A program made the translations under genes and the position numbers. From CAWAHD01 sp963781785 (GTDB taxonomy: Bacteria > Planctomycetota > Planctomycetia > Isosphaerales > Isosphaeraceae), in the NCBI GenBank assembly GCA_963781785.1, contig CAWAHD010000003.1:186001-250000 (forward strand): a stretch of DNA of 64,000 nucleotides, written 5' to 3'. Shown here in pieces: positions 54,216-62,948 of the stretch. Numbering within the stretch: position 1 is the stretch's first letter; the number at the start of each line of letters is the position of its first letter. The notes beneath the pieces are model-generated. The model saw nothing but the letters and a program-made list of their open reading frames with translations. It ran no database searches and was not told the origin of the DNA.

Positions 54216-55673
54216 ATGAGGTTCTTCAACATGAAATGGCGGTGTTGGCATGGGACATTTCCTCTTCTGGCGGCATTGGCTGGCTGTGGCATTTCCAGCG
54301 ATCCAGCCGCAACGGATCAGGAGCATTCTCCAGAGGCGGAAGCCCACGTTGTAGTTCGCACTGAACTAGCTCGGCTGGGAAATTTGAGAGAGACCGTGGA
54401 GGGAATGGGACGTTGTGAGGCGCTCCCTGACCACATCGCTACGTTAACACCCGCTGTGGAGGGACACGTTCACGAGTTGCTGGTCGCGCAGGGCGACACT
54501 GTGCGGAACGGGCAGCCGATTGTTGAGCTCGACAAAGCGGTCGCGCAAGCCGATCTTGCGGAGAAGACCGCGACCCGAGATGGGCTCAAAGCCTCTCTGA
54601 GTCTCCTCAAGTCACTCCCTCGCGCTGAGGAACGGCGGCCCAGCGAGCTGGGGGTTGAGCAAGCGAAGGTGGCAGTGGCGCAGGCCAAGGTGGCCGTCGA
54701 ACAACTCCGTCCGCTCCGTGAACGCCGCGAGGTCTCCGAGCAACAGCTTTTCGTTGCGGAAAAGGCCTTGGAGCAAGCCTCAATCCAGCAACAAACCGCT
54801 GAGGCTCAACTCCGAATGATGCTGCTTGGCCCACGTCCCGAGGCGATCGCCGAGGCTGAAGGCAAGATCAAAACCGCCGACGCACTGGTTGCGTTCTCGC
54901 GAGCTCATCTCGACTATCACACGATCCGTGCACCAATCGACGGTGTGCTCGAGAGCCTTCATTGCCATCCTGGTCAAACGATTGCGATCGGTAGTCCAAT
55001 CGGTGACGTGGTTGATACGCGGCAGGTTTTTGCTTCAGTCTGGCTGCCGCCGAAGTGGGCTCTATCCGTGCGAGTTGGTCAACCCGCACTCGTATGGCAC
55101 TCCGACGCGGGCGTTTCCGTTCCGGACTCTTCCGATACTGGCAAACCGGCTATGGACGGGAAAGTTGCGTTCGTTGGCCGAGTAGCCGATTCACAAACAG
55201 GCAACCTGCCGATCCGAATCTTGGTGAACAACCCAGAGGGGCGCCTCACGATCGGGCAGTCGATTCGGGTTTCGATCGTTGTTGAGGAGCGTAAGGACGT
55301 GCTCCAAGTTCCTGCCATTGCGGTTCTCGACCTGGAAGAAGGGCCGGCTTTGTGTGTCGTGCGGGACGGAAAATCGGTCCTTCTCCACCCCGAGGTCAAG
55401 ATGTCGCGCCAGGGCTGGATGGAGATTTCGGGCACCGACTTGAAGCCGGGAGAGCAGGTTGTTGTCGAAGGGGGCTACAACCTGCCCGAGCAGACCCCCG
55501 TCAAGCTCTTCAGCGAAAAGGCCGAGGCAAAGGAAGAAGCGAAAAAGGAAGCGTCAGAGGAGGACAAGTCAAAGAAGGAAATCAAGGCCGACGCGAGAGT
55601 AGAGGCCGAGTTACCGGCGGAGGCTAGTGCCGTAGCGCCAGCGGTTGCCAACGCGAAGGAGAAGGCCAAGTGA
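54216..55673 (+). CDS. RND efflux periplasmic adaptor (membrane-fusion lipoprotein)
   Basis: 485 residues from ATG 54216 behind AGAGGGAAGA. Lipoprotein signal with lipobox LAGC (..LLAALAGCG). Biotinyl-lipoyl-like halves flank a coiled coil: EGHVHELLVAQGDTVRNGQPIVELD, a hairpin region (AKVAVAQAKVAVEQLRPLRER), DYHTIRAPIDGVLESLHCHPGQTI, then beta-barrel SVWLPPKWALSVRVGQ. The Lys/Glu-rich tail (last ~50 residues) is unusual. It links the inner-membrane pump to TolC. The stop overlaps the pump start. Confidence 0.9.
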   Translation: MRFFNMKWRCWHGTFPLLAALAGCGISSDPAATDQEHSPEAEAHVVVRTELARLGNLRETVEGMGRCEALPDHIATLTPAVEGHVHELLVAQGDTVRNGQPIVELDKAVAQADLAEKTATRDGLKASLSLLKSLPRAEERRPSELGVEQAKVAVAQAKVAVEQLRPLRERREVSEQQLFVAEKALEQASIQQQTAEAQLRMMLLGPRPEAIAEAEGKIKTADALVAFSRAHLDYHTIRAPIDGVLESLHCHPGQTIAIGSPIGDVVDTRQVFASVWLPPKWALSVRVGQPALVWHSDAGVSVPDSSDTGKPAMDGKVAFVGRVADSQTGNLPIRILVNNPEGRLTIGQSIRVSIVVEERKDVLQVPAIAVLDLEEGPALCVVRDGKSVLLHPEVKMSRQGWMEISGTDLKPGEQVVVEGGYNLPEQTPVKLFSEKAEAKEEAKKEASEEDKSKKEIKADARVEAELPAEASAVAPAVANAKEKAK

Positions 55674-58600
55674 CTGGCTTGAACTCGGAGCTGGCCACAG
55701 CGCCTCATCCCGCTTCGGTGGGCCGGATCAATCTCGTGGCCAAGGCCAAGCCATACTTTGCGCTGATCGTGCTAACCATGATCCTGCTCACGGTCTATGG
55801 CGTTGTCTCGATGTCCCGAATGCCGAGTGGGATCTATCCGGAAGTGGCCTTCCCCCGGATTGTCGTGATTGCCCAGACGCCGGGACTGGCGGTCAAGGAC
55901 GTCGAGGTCGCCGTCACCCGACCAGTTGAAGAGGCGGTCAGCATCGTGCTGGGCGTGGTGCGGGTCCGATCAAAATCGGTTCGGGGGGCTGCGGAACTGT
56001 CGATCGACTTCGCTCCAGAAACCGACATGATCCAAGCGCTTAACGACATTCGGGCCCGCATGGCTGAAGTCGGATCACAACTACCGGTTGGGACCACGAC
56101 CATTACCGAACGCCAGACCCCTTCGGTCTTCCCGATCATCTCGTTCGTTGTTACTGGTGGCCGCGATCCCTCAGCTCTCCACGATTACGCTTACTACGAT
56201 CTAAGGCCGCGGATCAGCCGCATTCCGGATGTGTCCTATGTCACGGTTCAGGGGGGCGACATTCGTGAAATTCTCGTCGAAGTCGAGCCTCAGGCCTTAG
56301 CAGCGGCTAACCTCTCCATTTCCGATATCGCCGACCGCTTGAACAAAGAGCACCGGCTCAAAGCTGTTGGGCGGCTCGACCGCGGCGTGCTGCAATACCA
56401 GGTGCTCTCTGACACGCTGGCAACCAACCCGCTCGATCTGGAGAACGTCGTGATCGCCGACAAGAACGGCCAGGCAATCCAGCTCCGTGATCTGGGGCGG
56501 GTCACAATTGGGCATGAGGACCGGACAATGGCGATCCGGGCCAACGGCAAGGATGCCGTCGCCCTGACCGTCTTCCGTCGTTTGGGGGGTAATGCGCTCG
56601 CGGTGTCGCATGAACTGGAGGTCGTTCTGGCTGACGCTGCTAAGAGCGCTCCACCAGGTGTCCGCCTCGAGCCGGTCTACGATCAAGGACTGTTGGTACG
56701 GACCGCAATCGCCAATGTACGCGACGCGATCGTGATCGGCGGTCTCCTGAGTGTCGTCATCCTCTTCTTGTTCCTCAAAAGCATTCGCGCCACCTTGATC
56801 GCAGCGCTGTCGATCCCGCTAAGCCTGACCATTAGCTTCGTTTTCCTGCACTTGAGCGGAGACACTTTGAATCTGATGTCGCTGGGTGGACTGGCCGTGG
56901 CTATCGGGTTGATTATCGATGATACCGTGGTCGTGATCGAAAACATCGCGCGGCACTTAGCCGCAGGACAAACCGGCGACGCGGCTGTGGACCGCGCCAG
57001 CCGGGAGATCAGCGGCGCGGTCATCGGGTCGACGCTAACGACGATCCTGGTCTTTCTCCCGCTAGCCTTTGTGCGTGGGGTGGTGGGGCAATTCTTCCAG
57101 TCGTTAAGCTTGTCGTTGAGTGTGGCGCTCGTGGTCTCGATGGTCGTTAGTCTCACGATCATTCCGGTGCTGGCTGCCCGCTTTTTGGGACGCCGGCCAA
57201 TGCCGAGCACCGGCCCAGTCTATAATTTACTGGCCGACCGCTATGAGGGAATCCTCAGGGGCGGGCTCCGGTTTCCGATCAGCACGGTCCTGCTATCGTT
57301 ACTGGCGTTCGTGCCTTTGTGGTGGCTCTCCCAGCACCTTGAGACCGGGTTCATGCCCGACATGGACGAAGGGGCGTTCGTGCTTGATTACAACATGCCG
57401 GTGGGCACCTCACTGGTCCAGACCGACAAGGTCATGCGCCGAGTCGAGGCCGTGCTCCAGGGTACGCCTGACATCACCGGCTACATCCGTCGAACCGGGG
57501 CGGAACTCGGGTTCTTTGCCACCGAGCCTTACACCGGTGATATTCTTGTAAGCCTCAAGCCCCCTGGCCAACGGCGGCCGGCGAACGAACTGTTCGACAT
57601 CCTTCGCGAGGAACTTGAGGCCGAGGTGCCCGAGCTGGAGACCGAGTTTGTACCGCTGGTGCAGGACCAGATCAACGATCTGGCTGGCGTTGATAGTCCC
57701 ATCGAGGTTAAGGTCTTCGGCCCGGACTTCGCGATACTCCGCACCCTGGCCGACAAAGTCGGCAAGGTCGTCGAGGAAGTTCCCGGCGTCACCGACATGA
57801 ATACTCATGTGTTGCTCGGCAACCCCGACATCGTGATCCGGCCGGACAGTGTGCAAACGGCGAGGGTCGGTCTCACCGTAGCCGACGTGGAGGCGCAGCT
57901 CAACGCCTCGCTCTACGGCCAGGTGGCCAGTACAATCCCCGAACAGGATCGGATGACCAAGATCCGCGTCCGCTATCCCGACAGGGTCCGATTCGACCGC
58001 ACGGGACTTTCCCTGTTACCGATCAGTCTAGCGACTGCGGTCCCTTCCACCGCAACACCGAGCCCGGCAACATCCATCGGCGTTGGTTTTGTCCCACTCG
58101 ACCAGCTCGCAACGATTCGCACCGTGCGCAGTCCGAATGAGCTCTGGCGTGAGAACCAGCAGCCAGTGATCACGGTGAGCGCTGAACTCAAAGACCGGGA
58201 CTTAGGCTCGGTCAACCGTGACCTCAAAGCCAAGCTGGCGACGCTCGAGTTCCCGCACGATTATCGCTGGGAACTCGCGGGTAGCTACCGGGCGCAGCAA
58301 GAGTCGTTCGCCAGCCTGATGACGGTCGTGGTCATCGCAGCAGCGCTGGTATTCCTGCTGTTAGGCTTCCAGTTCAAGAGCGTGACGCTTCCGATTCTGA
58401 TCTTCCTCGTTCAGCCGATCTCGCTGGCCAGTGCCCTGTTCGCTCTCTGGATCACCAACACTCCGCTCAACGTGTCATCATTCATGGGCGCGATCCTGCT
58501 GATCGGTCTGGACGTGAAAAACGGCATCATCCTGATCGAATACATCGGTCAGCTTCGGAGTGAGGGCATGCCACTGTTCGAGGCGCTTGTACAGGCCGGT

Positions 58601-58834
58601 CGGACGAGGTTCCGGCCAATCCTGATGACCAGCCTCTGTACGATCCTTGGTCTCTTACCACTGGCACTGGGTATGGGTCCCGGCGCGCAGATGCAGCAGC
58701 CGCTCGCGATCGCCGTGATCGGTGGCCTGATCACCAATATGCTCCTGACTCGGCTACTGATCCCCGTCGGCTACCTGGTCCGGAATATCATTGTCGATTT
58801 TGTGATGGGGCGCCGGCAAATCCAAGCTTCCTGA
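55670..58834 (+). CDS. RND efflux permease (HAE1/AcrB-like)
   Basis: 1054 residues, starting at GTG 55670 that overlaps the previous stop (GTGA). Twelve membrane segments with two large periplasmic loops. TM4 keeps the proton-relay Asp pair (VAIGLIIDDTVVVIENIARH) and TM10 keeps a Lys (LDVKNGIILIEYIGQL), as in hydrophobe/amphiphile pumps. Other motifs are SMSRMPSGIYPEVAFPRIVV and VTRPVEEAVSIVLGV. Substrates are unknown, probably drugs or other small toxic compounds; heavy-metal pumps are less likely given the Asp pair. Confidence 0.92.
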   Translation: MTGLNSELATAPHPASVGRINLVAKAKPYFALIVLTMILLTVYGVVSMSRMPSGIYPEVAFPRIVVIAQTPGLAVKDVEVAVTRPVEEAVSIVLGVVRVRSKSVRGAAELSIDFAPETDMIQALNDIRARMAEVGSQLPVGTTTITERQTPSVFPIISFVVTGGRDPSALHDYAYYDLRPRISRIPDVSYVTVQGGDIREILVEVEPQALAAANLSISDIADRLNKEHRLKAVGRLDRGVLQYQVLSDTLATNPLDLENVVIADKNGQAIQLRDLGRVTIGHEDRTMAIRANGKDAVALTVFRRLGGNALAVSHELEVVLADAAKSAPPGVRLEPVYDQGLLVRTAIANVRDAIVIGGLLSVVILFLFLKSIRATLIAALSIPLSLTISFVFLHLSGDTLNLMSLGGLAVAIGLIIDDTVVVIENIARHLAAGQTGDAAVDRASREISGAVIGSTLTTILVFLPLAFVRGVVGQFFQSLSLSLSVALVVSMVVSLTIIPVLAARFLGRRPMPSTGPVYNLLADRYEGILRGGLRFPISTVLLSLLAFVPLWWLSQHLETGFMPDMDEGAFVLDYNMPVGTSLVQTDKVMRRVEAVLQGTPDITGYIRRTGAELGFFATEPYTGDILVSLKPPGQRRPANELFDILREELEAEVPELETEFVPLVQDQINDLAGVDSPIEVKVFGPDFAILRTLADKVGKVVEEVPGVTDMNTHVLLGNPDIVIRPDSVQTARVGLTVADVEAQLNASLYGQVASTIPEQDRMTKIRVRYPDRVRFDRTGLSLLPISLATAVPSTATPSPATSIGVGFVPLDQLATIRTVRSPNELWRENQQPVITVSAELKDRDLGSVNRDLKAKLATLEFPHDYRWELAGSYRAQQESFASLMTVVVIAAALVFLLLGFQFKSVTLPILIFLVQPISLASALFALWITNTPLNVSSFMGAILLIGLDVKNGIILIEYIGQLRSEGMPLFEALVQAGRTRFRPILMTSLCTILGLLPLALGMGPGAQMQQPLAIAVIGGLITNMLLTRLLIPVGYLVRNIIVDFVMGRRQIQAS

Positions 58835-58864
58835 GTATGACACCCGGACCACAGGGAGTTGGCG

Positions 58865-59542
58865 ATGGCAAGGATCCTTGTCGTCGAAGATCAGAAGAAG
58901 CATCTGGACAGTCTGCGGCGCGGTTTGGAGTCCGAAGGCTACGAGGTCGTGGTAGCCTGCACCGGGGAAGACGGACTGACCCTGGCGAACGGCGGAGAGA
59001 TCGACGCGATCGTCTTGGATCTCATGCTGCCGGGCCGAGACGGTATGGACGTCGTTCGCGAACTACGATCCAGCGGCTTCGTCAAGCCAGTTTTGATCTT
59101 GACGGCCCGCGACGCCGTAGAAGACCGTGTTCAGGGCTTGAATGAAGGCGCGGACGACTATCTCGTCAAGCCATTCGCGTTTGCCGAGTTTCTTGCCCGC
59201 CTCCATGCGCTCTTGCGCCGGGGCTCCTTGGGCCGGGAACTTGTCCTACGCGCAGGTGACCTGGACATGGATCTGCTCAGCCGCCGGGTGACTCGCGCCG
59301 GGGCTGAGCTGGAGCTTACAGGGCGGGAGTACGAATTGCTGGAGTATCTCCTCCGCAACAAGAATAAGGTCGTCACCCGAGATATGATTGCTCTCGATGT
59401 CTGGAAGGAAAGGACTGGGGCCATGACGCGAATCATCGACGTTTACATCAACGCTCTCCGCAAAAAGGTCGATCGGATCGGCAGACCGGCGCTGATCCAA
59501 ACCGTGCGCGGTGTGGGGTATACCTTGAGGGAAAGCCTGTGA
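58865..59542 (+). CDS. OmpR/PhoB-family response regulator
   Basis: 225 residues. Receiver domain ARILVVEDQKKHLDSL, phospho-Asp in AIVLDLMLPGRDGMD, Thr/Lys positions in LILTARDA and DDYLVKPF. C-terminal winged helix GDLDMDLLSRRVTRAG, LTGREYELLEYLLRN, MTRIIDVYINALRKKVD and TVRGVGYTLRE. It lies 30 bp after the RND pump and overlaps the start of the histidine kinase, so it likely controls the efflux operon. Confidence 0.94.
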   Translation: MARILVVEDQKKHLDSLRRGLESEGYEVVVACTGEDGLTLANGGEIDAIVLDLMLPGRDGMDVVRELRSSGFVKPVLILTARDAVEDRVQGLNEGADDYLVKPFAFAEFLARLHALLRRGSLGRELVLRAGDLDMDLLSRRVTRAGAELELTGREYELLEYLLRNKNKVVTRDMIALDVWKERTGAMTRIIDVYINALRKKVDRIGRPALIQTVRGVGYTLRESL

Positions 59543-60948
59543 GACGCCTGAGCATTCGCTGGCGGCTGACCCTGTGGTACGGTGCCATTCTATCGGTGAT
59601 CTTAGCCGGCTTCAGTGGGGCGGCCTACGTGCGGCTGAACCACGACCTGCTGGACTTGACCGATGCTACGCTCCGTGAGGAGCTGGTGGAACTCGAGGGG
59701 GAGGTCGCGAAAGCAAGGAGGCTCTCCAGCTCGCCGGAAGACCTGGACATTCGGTTCTCCGGCCCTGAGGGTTACGTGTTCCAGGTAGGAATGATCGGGG
59801 GTCGGACCCTTTTCCGAAGCGCAAACATCAGGTCGAGCGGACTACCAGACCCGGATGTCCGGTTGATCCGCACCGGTGGCCTGGCACACAAGAGCATTAC
59901 CTTGGATGGGCTGGGTTCAGTCCGGCTTGCGAGCCGCGTCATTCCCGGCCCTTCAGGTCCGCTGCTGATTCAGGCGGCTGCCACCATGGCCCCCAATATG
60001 CGCGCTTTGCAGGAGCTGGTTGCCGTCATGCTCTCGATCGGGCCCTTGGCTTTGGCCTGTGGGCTTGGATGTGGCTACTGGTTGGCCCGGAAGGCTCTCG
60101 CACCAGTCGATCGGATGACGGCCATGGCAGCGGAGATTACATCGACGCGGCTAGACCGCCGCCTGGACGAGCCTGTTGCCGAGGACGAATTGAGCTGCCT
60201 GGCCCGAACATTCAACGCGATGATCGCCCGACTCCAGCGTTCCTTTGAAGAAGTTCGGCGATTTACCGCAGACGCTGCCCATGAACTGCGAACCCCACTG
60301 GCCACAATGCGAACCGAGGCCGAGGTTGCTCTGCGTTCACCGCGTTCTCCTGAACGGGATGCGCGTGTGCTTGAAGACTTGCTGGAGGAAATCGAGCGAC
60401 TGACTCGCCTCGTTTCTCATTTACTATTCCTCTGCCGTGAGGACACGGGCATCAGTGTGGGTGAGTTCCAGCCCATGCGCCTCGACGACGTCATTCGTGA
60501 TGTGGGAGAGCACATGCAAGTGATGGCCCGTGAGAAGGGGGTGACGCTGGTGATTGATCTCCCGGAGAGCTGTCGAGTCAATGGGGATACCGACCGACTA
60601 CGCCAGCTCTTGTTCAACCTGCTCGACAACGCCATCAAATACACACCGCCAGATGGTAGGGTGAAAGTTCGAGGCGAGTCCGCTAGCGGACAGGTTCGGA
60701 TTACCGTCGCTGATACGGGAATCGGAATCCCGGCCGAACATTTGCCCCATGTCTTTGGTCGTTTTTATCGTGTGGATCCATCGCGAAGTCCGGAGACCGA
60801 AGGAAGCGGTCTTGGCCTGGCCATTTGCCAGTCGATCGCCGAAGCGCACGGAGGTTTGATCGAGATCGACAGCACTCCTGACAGCGGGACGCGCGTCACA
60901 CTTGTACTGCCGATGCTTCGGGACATGGTGAGTGCCTGTCGAGCGTAG
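59539..60948 (+). CDS. Sensor histidine kinase
   Basis: 469 residues, GTG start at 59539 overlapping the regulator's stop. N-terminal membrane segment (WYGAILSVILAGFSGAAYV), a periplasmic sensor region of ~130 residues, second membrane segment, HAMP (ALAPVDRMTAMAAEI), phospho-acceptor His in FTADAAHELRTPLATM, N box LFNLLDNAIKYTPPDG, G boxes VADTGIGIP and GSGLGLAICQSI. Partner of the regulator at 58865. Stimulus unknown. Confidence 0.94.
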   Translation: MRRLSIRWRLTLWYGAILSVILAGFSGAAYVRLNHDLLDLTDATLREELVELEGEVAKARRLSSSPEDLDIRFSGPEGYVFQVGMIGGRTLFRSANIRSSGLPDPDVRLIRTGGLAHKSITLDGLGSVRLASRVIPGPSGPLLIQAAATMAPNMRALQELVAVMLSIGPLALACGLGCGYWLARKALAPVDRMTAMAAEITSTRLDRRLDEPVAEDELSCLARTFNAMIARLQRSFEEVRRFTADAAHELRTPLATMRTEAEVALRSPRSPERDARVLEDLLEEIERLTRLVSHLLFLCREDTGISVGEFQPMRLDDVIRDVGEHMQVMAREKGVTLVIDLPESCRVNGDTDRLRQLLFNLLDNAIKYTPPDGRVKVRGESASGQVRITVADTGIGIPAEHLPHVFGRFYRVDPSRSPETEGSGLGLAICQSIAEAHGGLIEIDSTPDSGTRVTLVLPMLRDMVSACRA

Positions 60949-61047
60949 GAGAGCAACGATCTCGGGCACCGATCCGGCAGTAAGCTGCACCTCGATGCCA
61001 AGCAGCCCGCGGTACCAGAGGATTCATCTGTGCTGCAGGCAAGAGGT

Positions 61048-61094
61048 GAGTGGCCAGATTCGCTGAATGTATCCCTGCGAGCGGCTGGCCACTC
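61048..61094. terminator. Hairpin between convergent genes (possible bidirectional terminator)
   Basis: Perfect 10-bp inverted repeat GAGTGGCCAG (61048-61057) and CTGGCCACTC (61085-61094), with an inner TCGC/GCGA pairing. It lies between the histidine kinase and sodC, which converge. No T-run follows, so termination is an inference. Confidence 0.5.
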
Positions 61095-61123
61095 GTTCAG
61101 CGCCGCGACTTCCAATCGTCACA

Positions 61124-61690
61124 TCAGGGTTTGGCCACACCGATGATGCCAACGGCGAGCCGAGCTCCCGCGTTGCCAGCCGGTGGCGACTTTAGGTCGT
61201 CGGCCTTCTCATGAACGACCAACCCGCGGCCAAGAATCGAATTGGCACCGTGAAAGCTCATTTGTGCGTCGTCCAGATCAATAGTCGCATTGCCGTTCGA
61301 ATTTGCCGTGATATTGCCCATGTCACCGACATGCCGATTCTTACTGTGAGGGCCGGCGTGTTGTTCCATCGTGGGATTGAAATGACCTCCCGTCGACATG
61401 CCGTTTTCCGACCAGACACCGTATTCATGGACATGGAAGCCATGCTCACCCGGCGTCAGCCCGCTGATCTCTGCATGGACGTGGAGCCCTCTGGCTGCCT
61501 TGGTGAAGGTTACAGTGCCTTTGACACTGCTCCCCTTGGTTGGAATCAGTTGGGCCAGTGCTTTGGTAACGCTTGGTGCCTCGCCCTTCTTTTCTTCATG
61601 CTGCGCGGTGGCCTGAGCTCGAAACTGCAGCACGGCGATGCAGACGAATGAGCCCATAGCGAGTGCGGCAATAACTTTCTTGACCGGCAT
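61124..61690 (-). CDS. sodC: Cu/Zn superoxide dismutase
   Basis: 188 residues from ATG 61690 (an ATG 36 bp upstream is also possible), with a signal-like segment (VIAALAMGSFVCIAVL). Metal ligands are visible: GFHVHEYG, GGHFNP, KNRHVGDMGNI, DLDD near the zinc site, and GLVVHEKADD. The Arg of the active-site rim is in NAGARLAVGIIG. The two Cys that form the usual intrasubunit disulfide (in the loop before HFNP and in AR-ACG) are absent, replaced by Met/Ser and Val. It disproportionates superoxide in the periplasm. Confidence 0.93.
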   Translation of the reverse strand: MPVKKVIAALAMGSFVCIAVLQFRAQATAQHEEKKGEAPSVTKALAQLIPTKGSSVKGTVTFTKAARGLHVHAEISGLTPGEHGFHVHEYGVWSENGMSTGGHFNPTMEQHAGPHSKNRHVGDMGNITANSNGNATIDLDDAQMSFHGANSILGRGLVVHEKADDLKSPPAGNAGARLAVGIIGVAKP

Positions 61691-61819
61691 CTCATGTCTC
61701 CTTGGTTGATTGCGGCGTGATGTCAAGTCACGAGTTGCGACACTTGTTGCACCTTAGCTTGGCCAGGCATGTCTCTCAAGGGGCTTCCGACAACCCGCGC
61801 GAGCCGCTGAATCGGTTTG

Positions 61820-62260
61820 TGGTCTTGTCGAGCGGGTAGGGCCTCGAAAGAACAATCGCCCGGTCTGCTCCACGTGTGGAAAAGTTGGTCAAGCTTATGA
61901 TCACCTGGAGGAACGGCGGTTCGAGTTCGTGCCCATCTGAGGGACCTTGGTTTTCCTGGCCTACCGAATGCGGCGAGTGGACTGCAAGCGGTGCGGGGTG
62001 ACGGTGGAACTGGTGCCCTGGGGCGACGGTAAGAACCGACTCACGACGACCTACCGCTGCTATCTGACGACCTTGGCCAAGAGCCTAAGTTGGAAAGAAG
62101 TGGGCTCGAATCTCCGTTTCCTGGGACAGCGTCTGCACGCAGTGGAACACGCGGTCGAATGGGGCCTGGCGAACTGGGACTTGAGCAAAGTGACGGCTTT
62201 GGGCATCGACGAAATTGCTTGAGCACGAGGGCACACATATCTCACGTTGTGATGGTCTTG
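61820..62260 (+). pseudogene. Degenerate ISL3-family transposase remnant
   Basis: Matches the N-terminal half of the ISL3 transposase at 34288-35202: the zinc-ribbon region (codons for PVCSTCGKVGQ-YDHLEERRFEF), then FLAYRMRRVDCKRCGVTVELV, TTYRCYLTTLAKSL and NWDLSKVTALGIDEIA. Then a stop replaces the Trp after DEIA. Earlier stops and frame changes show decay. Only ~440 bp survive. Confidence 0.78.
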
Positions 62261-62577
62261 GTAACCGTTCCTCAACCGGCGGCTGGCGCGATCCACCGTT
62301 CTTCCTCCTTAAATGCGGCGCTACTTACCGAAGAACTCTGCCGAACTTTCTTGTTCAGCGCCGTACCACCGTACCACTCCCGGCAGAATCAGATTTTCCA
62401 ACTGGGACACAACCCAGCCCGAGGGATTTCAAGGCGTTGGTGTTCTATCGACGTGTCAACCGGGCGGTCCGAGAACTTTTCGGCCTAAATAAACCACGCA
62501 AAATGCGGCTTTCGGCGACAAACCCTGCCATCGTATGTAACGCGTTTTCGCTGCAGCGAATCCCTTGCCCTCATATA
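62261..62577. other. No recognised gene
   Basis: About 320 bp between the ISL3 remnant and type B copy 2. A short open stretch reading DFKALVFYRRVNRAVRELFGL could be a fragment of an unknown gene; nothing else stands out. Confidence 0.35.
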
Positions 62578-62948
62578 CCCAACGCGGCATAGCCGCAACC
62601 AAAAAGGTGGGCTCTTCCGACTGTCGTGTGGGCAGCAATCCACTGGTGGCTCAGATTGGAATATAGTGACGTCCGCTGTACTCCGAAAGGCGCAGCTTTT
62701 CCCTGAGGTTCCCCGGCTGATGGCCGCGGGGGGCGGGACCAGAGGCCCCAGTTCCCGCCCCCCGAACCCCCCACCCCCTTCCCTCTTCACTGTTCCGGCT
62801 CAAAATTACCGCGTTCTCCCCTTGCATACGAGTCCGGTGCTGAGTTTTATCCGCACCAGAGCCGGAAATGCCAATTCCGTTAATGCAAAAATGGCATTCA
62901 TCCCACAAACTGGTTGGTACCTACTTCAACCACCCGGGGGAGAATGCC
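62578..62948 (+). ncRNA. Structured non-coding leader of type B element, copy 2
   Basis: Successive inverted repeats: tip hairpin 62584-62596 (GCGGC-ATA-GCCGC); 12-bp GC stem 62727-62738/62753-62764; outer stem TTCCGGCTC 62793-62801/62859-62867 enclosing GGTGC/GCACC 62836-62840/62853-62857. Then TGGCATTC at 62892-62899 can pair either with the upstream AATGCCA (62867-62873) or with the downstream GAATGCCA (62942-62949), whose last base is the A of the start codon. The second option also encloses TGGTTG/CAACCA. This could be an RNA switch or a DNA recognition structure; transcription is not demonstrated. Confidence 0.5.
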
